Source: Prochlorococcus sp. AG-402-K16 (GTDB lineage: Bacteria; Cyanobacteriota; Cyanobacteriia; PCC-6307; Cyanobiaceae). Taken from it: a DNA stretch of 64,000 nt. The notes under the pieces were generated by a model, which was given only the letters and a program-made list of their open reading frames with translations, searched no databases and had not been told where the DNA came from. Of the stretch, positions 58,141 through 64,000 are shown piece after piece; within the stretch, counting starts at the first letter, position 1; each line of letters begins with the position of its first letter. The translations under genes were made by a program, and so were the position numbers. The DNA lies in assembly GCA_003216795.1 (NCBI GenBank), contig QCIH01000002.1, positions 1 through 64,000 of the forward strand, given 5' to 3'.

Positions 58141-58923
58141 ATGCTTCTAAATCTAACTGGCAAAAAAATTCTTGTTACTGGAATTGCCAACAATCGTTCA
58201 ATAGCATGGGGTATTGCTCAACAACTTTCAAAAGCTGGCGCAGAACTTGGAATCACATATTTGCCTGATGATAAGGGAAGATTCGAATCTAAAGTTAGAG
58301 AACTAACTGAACCTTTAAACCCATCGTTATTTTTGCCTCTTGATGTTCAAAATCCAGGCCAAATAGAAGAAATCTTTCAAAATATAAAAAACAATTGGGG
58401 GCAAATTGACGGATTAGTTCACTGCTTAGCATTTGCAGGACGCGACGAATTGATTGGAGATTATAGTGCTACCACTTCAGAAGGTTTTGATAGGGCTCTT
58501 AATATAAGTGCTTATTCATTAGCACCTTTATGTAAGGCAGCAAAACCACTTTTTAGTGATGGTGCTGGCGTTGTCTCATTAACTTATTTAGGATCAGAAA
58601 GGGCGATTCCGAACTATAACGTGATGGGAGTTGCTAAAGCAGCTTTAGAAGCTTCAGTCAGATATCTTTCTGCAGAACTTGGTCCAGCAAAACAAGTCAG
58701 AGTTAATGCCATAAGTGCTGGACCCATAAGAACACTTGCGAGTTCTGCCATAGGTGGCATTTTAGATATGATTCACAATGTTGAAGAAAAGGCTCCTTTG
58801 CGCAGAACAGTCACTCAAACAGAAGTAGGAAATACTGCTGCTTTTTTATTAAGTGATCTCTCTAGCGGCATTTCAGGCCAAACAATTTATGTTGATGCGG
58901 GTTACTGCATTAATGGAATGTAA
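58141..58923 (+). CDS. fabI: Enoyl-[acyl-carrier-protein] reductase (NADH)
   Basis: 260-aa short-chain dehydrogenase of fatty acid elongation. NAD-binding TGIANNRSIAWGIA, catalytic YNVMGVAK with Tyr159 and Lys166 spaced by six residues as in FabI, and the substrate-site SAGPIRTLASSAIGG. The frame opens earlier (58060), but the extra residues are not family-like and ATG at 58141 gives the expected start. hisB begins 21 bases after the stop. Confidence 0.95.
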   Translation: MLLNLTGKKILVTGIANNRSIAWGIAQQLSKAGAELGITYLPDDKGRFESKVRELTEPLNPSLFLPLDVQNPGQIEEIFQNIKNNWGQIDGLVHCLAFAGRDELIGDYSATTSEGFDRALNISAYSLAPLCKAAKPLFSDGAGVVSLTYLGSERAIPNYNVMGVAKAALEASVRYLSAELGPAKQVRVNAISAGPIRTLASSAIGGILDMIHNVEEKAPLRRTVTQTEVGNTAAFLLSDLSSGISGQTIYVDAGYCINGM

Positions 58924-58944
58924 ACTTAGTTTTTTTGCATAAAA

Positions 58945-59550
58945 ATGTCATCTCTAAGGCAATCTGAAATAAAAAGAAAAACGAATGAAACAGATATTTC
59001 TGTATTTATAAACTTAGATGGAAATGGAATTTCTGAGATTGATACTGAGATACCATTCTTAGATCATATGCTTCATCAAATATCCAGTCATGGTTTGTTC
59101 GATTTAAAAATAAAAGCAATTGGAGATACCCATATTGATGATCATCATACAAATGAAGATGTAGGAATCGCATTAGGCAAAGCATTTTCAAAAGCCTTGG
59201 GAGAAAGAAAAGGAATAAGTAGATTTGGGCATTTCTTTGCCCCATTAGATGAAGCATTAGTGCAAGTCACTTTAGACTGTTCTGGCAGGCCACATCTATC
59301 TTATAATCTTCAATTAAAAGCTCCTAAAATAGGAAATTATGATACTGAATTAGTAAGAGAGTTTTTTATTGCCTTTGTAAATAACAGCGGTATTACTCTG
59401 CATATTAATCAAATACGAGGTACTAATTCACATCATATAGTTGAGGCTTGCTTTAAAGCTTTTTCAAGAGCAATGCGAATGGCTACCGAAATAGATCTAA
59501 GAAGATCCGACTCAATTCCAAGCAGTAAAGGAATGCTAGAAAAACAATAA
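58945..59550 (+). CDS. hisB: Imidazoleglycerol-phosphate dehydratase
   Basis: 201-aa manganese enzyme of histidine biosynthesis. It carries the duplicated metal-binding patterns [34 protein letters not shown] and [16 protein letters not shown]. Monofunctional, of normal length, without the phosphatase domain of enterobacteria. The start is ATG. Confidence 0.97.
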   Translation: MSSLRQSEIKRKTNETDISVFINLDGNGISEIDTEIPFLDHMLHQISSHGLFDLKIKAIGDTHIDDHHTNEDVGIALGKAFSKALGERKGISRFGHFFAPLDEALVQVTLDCSGRPHLSYNLQLKAPKIGNYDTELVREFFIAFVNNSGITLHINQIRGTNSHHIVEACFKAFSRAMRMATEIDLRRSDSIPSSKGMLEKQ

Positions 59551-59624
59551 AATAGTAATTTTTTCGAATCAGCCACAATTCAGTTTATTTTCAGCGAAGA
59601 TAGATAAAAGAAATTCTTCTTATT

Positions 59625-61109
59625 GTGACTAATTTACAAGATAAAAAAATTGATAAATTTAAAAGTTTTAATAAAGAAGATTGGTCAAGTGCGTATCAAA
59701 ATGTAGAAAAGGAGCTAACAAAGGAGCTTCTAAAAATCAGCAAAGGTAACAATATTAAAAATTTAAATGGAACATTATTAAGAAATGGGCCTGGAATATT
59801 AGAAAGAGGTGGACAATGGGTTCATCATCCATTTGATGGTGATGGAATGATTACATCCATAAAATTCGAAAATGGTCAGCCATTCTTAACAAATAGATTT
59901 GTTAAAACTAAAGGCTATTTGGAAGAAGAACAAACAAATAAATTTATTTATAGAGGTGTTTTTGGGACACAAAAAAAAGGAGGAATTTTAAATAATGCAT
60001 TAGATCTAAAATTCAAGAATATCGCTAATACTCATGTCATTAAACTAGGAGATGAAATTCTCGCTTTATGGGAAGCAGCCGGTCCACACGCATTGGATCC
60101 TGATAATCTTGACACTATTGGTTTAACAACATTAAAAGGGGTGCTCAAGCCTAACGAAGCATTCAGTGCCCATCCTAAAACAGACCTAAACTCAAATGCA
60201 TCTTCAGAACTTTTAGTCACTTTTGGAGTTCAAACTGGTCCAAAAAGTACCATTAGATTAATGGAATTTAATAATGCTGGTACAAATTCTGGAGAGCTCA
60301 TTTTCGACAGAAAAGATACCTTTAATGGCTTTGCATTCCTTCATGATTTCGCAATTACAACTAATTGGGCAATATTTTTACAGAATGCTATTGATTTCAA
60401 TCCTATTCCATTTGTAATGGGTCAAAGAGGAGCCGCACAATGTCTAAAGTCAAACCCAAATAAAAAGGCAAAGTTTTTCATCATCCCCAGAGAAAGTGGA
60501 TTATTTAGAGGTCAACCACCGATAACAATAGATGCTCCAGAAGGATTCGTTTTTCATCATTTAAATGCATTTGAAAAAGATTCCAAAATCGTATTAGATA
60601 GTATTTTTTATGATGATTTCCCATCAGTTGGCCCAGATGAGAATTTTAGGGATATTGACTTTGATAAATATCCAGAAGGAAAACTGAAAAGATCAATTAT
60701 CGATCTAAAGAAAAAAACTAGTGAACTTGAAACTTTAAGTGAACAATGTTGTGAATTTGCTGTTGTTAATCCTAAAAACTTAGGATTAAAAGCAACTTTT
60801 AGTTGGATGGCAAGCACATCACAAAAGCTGGGGAACGCTCCACTTCAAGCAATAAAAAAAATACATTTAACTTCTAAAGAAGAGATTTCTTGGTCAGCAG
60901 GTCCAAGTGGATTCGTAAGTGAACCAATTATGGTTCCATTAGAAAACTCTTCACAAGAAGATGAGGGATTTTTATTTATACTTCTATGGAACGGAGAAAG
61001 AAGAGGAAGCGATTTAGTGATATTAGACGCAAAAGACTTAAAAGAATTAGCTGTTTATGAATTACCTATTTCAATTCCTCATGGCCTTCATGGATCTTGG
61101 GTTCATTGA
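59625..61109 (+). CDS. Carotenoid oxygenase (RPE65/CCD family)
   Basis: 494-aa non-haem iron dioxygenase that cleaves carotenoids or apocarotenoids. Typical blocks are LLRNGPGILERGGQWVHHPFDGDGMI, HDFAITTNWAIFLQ (iron-ligand His), VFHHLNAFEKDSKIVLDS (third His) and the C-terminal HGLHGSWV (fourth His). Start is GTG or ATG near 59625. It may form retinal or a norisoprenoid; the substrate is unknown. Divergent in position from the hypothetical carotenoid enzyme at 2307 and not in an operon. Confidence 0.9.
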   Translation: MTNLQDKKIDKFKSFNKEDWSSAYQNVEKELTKELLKISKGNNIKNLNGTLLRNGPGILERGGQWVHHPFDGDGMITSIKFENGQPFLTNRFVKTKGYLEEEQTNKFIYRGVFGTQKKGGILNNALDLKFKNIANTHVIKLGDEILALWEAAGPHALDPDNLDTIGLTTLKGVLKPNEAFSAHPKTDLNSNASSELLVTFGVQTGPKSTIRLMEFNNAGTNSGELIFDRKDTFNGFAFLHDFAITTNWAIFLQNAIDFNPIPFVMGQRGAAQCLKSNPNKKAKFFIIPRESGLFRGQPPITIDAPEGFVFHHLNAFEKDSKIVLDSIFYDDFPSVGPDENFRDIDFDKYPEGKLKRSIIDLKKKTSELETLSEQCCEFAVVNPKNLGLKATFSWMASTSQKLGNAPLQAIKKIHLTSKEEISWSAGPSGFVSEPIMVPLENSSQEDEGFLFILLWNGERRGSDLVILDAKDLKELAVYELPISIPHGLHGSWVH

Positions 61110-61111
61110 AT

Positions 61112-61687
61112 TTAAGAAAAAATTTGAATTAAATCTGGAATAATTTTTTTTAATGCTTTGCCTCTATGACTACAAGAGTCTTTAATATCATTGTTCATTT
61201 CTGCGAAAGTTAGTCTGGTAGAACTCTCTTCAAAAATTGGATCATACCCAAAACCTCCTTTTCCTCTAGGGTTTAAAATAATATTGCCATGACATTTGGC
61301 CTCAGATTCAATAATCACTTCACCATTTGGGGAACAAACACAAATATTGGCAATAAAGAAAGCACTTCTATTCTGAACTCCATCAAGTTCTTTTAAAACT
61401 CGTTCAATTCTCTTCTGATCATTTTCTGCATATCTAGATGAGTAAATGCCAGGTTTACCATCTAGTGCCTGAATACAAATTCCTGAATCATCTGCTATTG
61501 AAAAATTATTTGTTTTTCTCGAAACTTCACTCGCTTTTTTAATTGCATTATCTCTAAATGTCAGTCCATCCTCTTCAACTTCTAATGATTCTGGCTGGAG
61601 TAATAATTTACAATTAACTCCAACAAGCAATTTTTTATATTCTACAATTTTACCTTTATTCTTACTCGCTAAATATAAATTTTTCAT
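61112..61687 (-). CDS. rdgB: Non-canonical purine NTP pyrophosphatase (RdgB/HAM1)
   Basis: 191-aa enzyme that removes dITP, XTP and similar nucleotides from the pool. Starts MKNLYLASKNKGKIVEYKKL (the SxNxGK motif), with FSIADDSGICIQALDGKPGIYSSRYA (catalytic acids) and the C-terminal AEMNNDIKDSCSHRGKALKK (SHRxxAL). The frame extends 13 codons further upstream into the phosphoglucomutase gene, but the ATG at 61687 is the family start. Directly downstream of pgm. Confidence 0.93.
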   Translation of the reverse strand: MKNLYLASKNKGKIVEYKKLLVGVNCKLLLQPESLEVEEDGLTFRDNAIKKASEVSRKTNNFSIADDSGICIQALDGKPGIYSSRYAENDQKRIERVLKELDGVQNRSAFFIANICVCSPNGEVIIESEAKCHGNIILNPRGKGGFGYDPIFEESSTRLTFAEMNNDIKDSCSHRGKALKKIIPDLIQIFS

Positions 61688-61689
61688 CC

Positions 61690-63144
61690 TTATTTTCCTG
61701 GCAAATTTATAAATAATTGACCCCATTCTAATAACTCATCTAAATAAGATTCTTTTGGTGCTTCACAATATAATCTTAAAAGAGGTTCCGTTCCTGAAAA
61801 CCTAAAAAGAAGCCAAAAATTTTTATCAATTCTCAACTTTATCCCATCAATCTTTGAGATACTTTTTAACTTGTGATCATTAATATTCTCAGGAATATTG
61901 TCTATGATAAATTCTTTTATATTATTTTTTTCTGACTGATTTGGAAATTTAATATCAATTCTTTTATAAAAACTTGGCCCAAAATCTTCTTGAATTTCAT
62001 CTAAAGTTTCATATAAATATTGAGATTTCTTAGCAATACCATTTAATAAAACCATCGCTGCATATAGAGCATCTCTTTCAGGCATAAAGTCACCAAAACC
62101 AACTCCCCCAGATTCCTCTCCTCCAATAAATATTTTTTCTTTAATCATTTTTTCAGCAATATATTTAAAGCCAACTGGAAGTTCAAAAACATCTCTATTT
62201 TGACTCTCTGATATATTTTTAATAATATCTGAACCACTAACAGTCTTTAAAACTGGATAAGAATTATTTTTAATTTCGCCCAAATAGCTAATAAAGTATG
62301 GGAGTAGATCTTGAGTACTAGAGTATCTTCCTTTTTCATCAATTGCCGCAATTCTATCACCATCCCCATCAAATATTATTCCTAGAGTTTTCACTTCATT
62401 TGTTGAATTTTTCATTAGTACTTGATTAAGATCATCTGCATAATTCAAAAGAGGTTCAGGAGGTTTTCCTCCAAAAAAAGGATCAGCATCTTTTCTAATT
62501 TCTGAAATAACTTCTAGATCGTTAGAACCAAAAATCTCTGCCATACAATTTGCAGCTGAACCATGCATAGAATCTACAAAAATTCTCAATTTCATTTTTT
62601 TCAATCTGTTGGAAATAAAGTCAATATCAAAAAGGGATTTAATTCTATCTAAATGAAATTTCTTAATATCTACCAATTGATTAACACCATCTATTTTTTC
62701 AATTGAATTTCCAAGCAATAATCTTTTTTCAACTTCACTTGTAAAAGATTCGTCAACAGAACATCCATAAAAACTCTTTATTTTCAGACCAAGCCAATTA
62801 TATGGATTATGACTTGCTGTAATTACTAACGCCCCAAGACAACGGACTTCTTTGGCATAGAAACTACAAGAGGGTGTCGTAACAAAGCTATCAGATAAGA
62901 TCGGTTCGAAACCAGATCCTCTTACAAAAGGCACTATTTGCTTTGCAAATTCACAAGCCATAAATCTACGATCATATCCAATAATAATTTTCTTTGAATT
63001 AACTTCTTTATAGTATTGATAATGCAACTCTTGGCATGCAGCGACTACAACTCTTGAAAGATTGGATAAATTAAAATCAAATCCAATAATTCCTCTCCAC
63101 CCATCGGTTCCAAATTTTATCTTATCTAATTTATCAGCTGTCAA
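61690..63144 (-). CDS. Phosphoglucomutase/phosphomannomutase
   Basis: 484-aa alpha-D-phosphohexomutase. N-terminal FGTDGWRGIIG, catalytic Ser111 in TASHNPYNWLGLK, magnesium-binding DGDGDRIAAID, sugar-specificity loop GGEESGGVGFGD and phosphate-site RFSGTEPLLRLYCE. It interconverts hexose 1- and 6-phosphates for glycogen or surface sugars. The GEESGG loop is of the glucose-type, but specificity cannot be fixed by eye. Confidence 0.92.
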   Translation of the reverse strand: MTADKLDKIKFGTDGWRGIIGFDFNLSNLSRVVVAACQELHYQYYKEVNSKKIIIGYDRRFMACEFAKQIVPFVRGSGFEPILSDSFVTTPSCSFYAKEVRCLGALVITASHNPYNWLGLKIKSFYGCSVDESFTSEVEKRLLLGNSIEKIDGVNQLVDIKKFHLDRIKSLFDIDFISNRLKKMKLRIFVDSMHGSAANCMAEIFGSNDLEVISEIRKDADPFFGGKPPEPLLNYADDLNQVLMKNSTNEVKTLGIIFDGDGDRIAAIDEKGRYSSTQDLLPYFISYLGEIKNNSYPVLKTVSGSDIIKNISESQNRDVFELPVGFKYIAEKMIKEKIFIGGEESGGVGFGDFMPERDALYAAMVLLNGIAKKSQYLYETLDEIQEDFGPSFYKRIDIKFPNQSEKNNIKEFIIDNIPENINDHKLKSISKIDGIKLRIDKNFWLLFRFSGTEPLLRLYCEAPKESYLDELLEWGQLFINLPGK

Positions 63145-63224
63145 ATTTAAAATTTCCCTGATTTCTTCTAATAATCTATACTAATTTATATGAGTAAATT
63201 TTAAAACCGCTCTTAAAAAATAAT

Positions 63225-64000
63225 TTGAATTCTCTTCATTTAAAAAGTTTTACAAGATGCAAAAGAAAAGCTTGGCTAGATTTTAAGGGTAAAAAATCTT
63301 GCGAAGTTTGGTCTCCTCATAAAGCTATAGATAAAATTAATCAGTTTCAAATTTTCTCTAAATTTTGTAATAGTGAAATATATACAGGATTAAAAGCCTG
63401 TAAAAATGGTTATCAAGGGGTAATTGGATTAAAAATCAAAGGGAATCTTTTCCAAAATATTAACGCAGAGATTCGTCCACAATTACTTGTAAAGACTAAA
63501 GGTAAAAGTAAATGGGGACAATATAAATATTTACCTGCTGTTTATAAGCTAGGCCACAGAACCACTAAAGAACATTTATTCGACTTAGCTTTTAGTTCTA
63601 TGCTTTTGGAATCTTTTCAAGAATCTAAAATTGAGAAAGGATTAGTAATTTCAAGTTTTAATAAAAAAGTTAATGTTGAAGAAATTTATTTAAATAAAAA
63701 ATTAAGAAAAAAGGTTTTTAATGTTTTATTAAGTTTGAATGAATGCTTGGAGGGATTTATGCCAGAAATAACTCAAGATAGAAAAAAATGTACTATTTGT
63801 TCATGGCAAAAATTTTGTGACAAAGAAGCGAAAGAAAAAGGATATCTAACAGATATAGATGGGATAGGATCCAAAACGGCCTCATTACTCATAAAAAATG
63901 GAATATCTGATACCCAAACATTAGCTTCATATAGGGAAAAACAACTTGGAGAGAAATTAATTAAATTCAACGATCAAAAGTATGAAAAAGCGTCCGTATT
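63225..64000 (+). CDS. RecB-family nuclease of the TM0106 type, 3' end outside the window
   Basis: Open frame to the right edge (about 258 codons shown), probably from the TTG at 63225; an in-frame stop at 63195-63197 excludes a much longer N-terminus. The start LNSLHLKSFTRCKRKAWLDF has the Cys-containing N-terminal motif of RecB/Cas4-like nucleases, and CTICSWQKFC in the second half gives C-x2-C-x5-C, which with the first Cys could form an iron-sulphur cluster. LTDIDGIGSKTASLLIKNGI is a helix-hairpin-helix DNA-binding motif. The enzyme probably cuts or trims DNA; the exact role is unknown. Confidence 0.78.
   Translation, partial: MNSLHLKSFTRCKRKAWLDFKGKKSCEVWSPHKAIDKINQFQIFSKFCNSEIYTGLKACKNGYQGVIGLKIKGNLFQNINAEIRPQLLVKTKGKSKWGQYKYLPAVYKLGHRTTKEHLFDLAFSSMLLESFQESKIEKGLVISSFNKKVNVEEIYLNKKLRKKVFNVLLSLNECLEGFMPEITQDRKKCTICSWQKFCDKEAKEKGYLTDIDGIGSKTASLLIKNGISDTQTLASYREKQLGEKLIKFNDQKYEKASV

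Overview
The window is a piece of a small, AT-rich marine picocyanobacterial chromosome, almost certainly a high-light-adapted Prochlorococcus. The evidence is a set of photosynthesis genes (psaE, psbB, psbT, psbM, psbEFLJ, petB, petD, ndhCKJ, chlD), a degenerate single-cysteine phycoerythrin beta subunit (cpeB) with its lyase cpeS, a plastoquinol terminal oxidase (PTOX), very short spacers, frequent TTG/GTG starts, and one rRNA operon whose base composition contrasts sharply with its surroundings. No insertion sequence, prophage, integrase, CRISPR array or clear pseudogene was seen.

Layout. 1-5.8 kb: tatA and a run of small hypothetical genes, a Nif11-type peptide and a CrtI/CrtISO-like carotenoid enzyme. 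5.9-8.1 kb: PTOX, facing a 144-aa membrane protein that resembles the N-terminus of NdhF, followed by a group of very small proteins, including a 43-aa protein with the chlorophyll-binding motif of high-light-inducible proteins, and a DUF3104 gene. 8.1-12.6 kb: GNAT acetyltransferase, aldehyde dehydrogenase, LysM protein, psaE and mutM. 12.6-17.7 kb: rrn operon on the minus strand (16S, tRNA-Ile, tRNA-Ala, 23S, 5S), ending at a terminator shared with mutM. 18.3-25.7 kb: GH100 invertase, petBD, ctpA, an HD phosphohydrolase, minCDE and tRNA-Thr. 25.7-34.4 kb: tsaC and prmC, psbM, a ferredoxin, psbBT, nrdR, rpsA, metK, a sugar kinase and tRNA-Phe. 34.4-44.1 kb: a VTT-domain membrane protein, cpeS/cpeB, a UvrD-type helicase, CCA transferase, an oxidoreductase-SelD fusion and mtnP. 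44.2-53.5 kb: rubA-ycf48-psbEFLJ, ndhCKJ, a CofD-like protein, an MCE-type lipid transporter pair and chlD. 53.6-64 kb: folK, Nudix, photolyase, DegT aminotransferase, fabI, hisB, carotenoid oxygenase, rdgB, pgm and, cut by the right edge, a RecB-like nuclease.

Functional links. Several blocks serve assembly or protection of the photosynthetic apparatus: RubA and Ycf48 next to cytochrome b559 (psbEFLJ), CtpA (D1 C-terminal processing), PTOX as an electron valve, the mini HLIP, two carotenoid-modifying enzymes, and photolyase. Most other genes are housekeeping genes packed tightly, often with 1-4 base start/stop overlaps or tail-to-tail overlaps of convergent genes.

The parts least explained by known annotation are the micro-protein cluster at 7.0-7.8 kb, two sites resembling the cyanobacterial LexA box (one upstream of a 68-aa protein ending in a sliding-clamp-binding-like motif), the NdhF-like fragment beside PTOX, and the SelD fusion. 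Positions and motifs come from reading the sequence; all family assignments are from memory of those families, without database searches.
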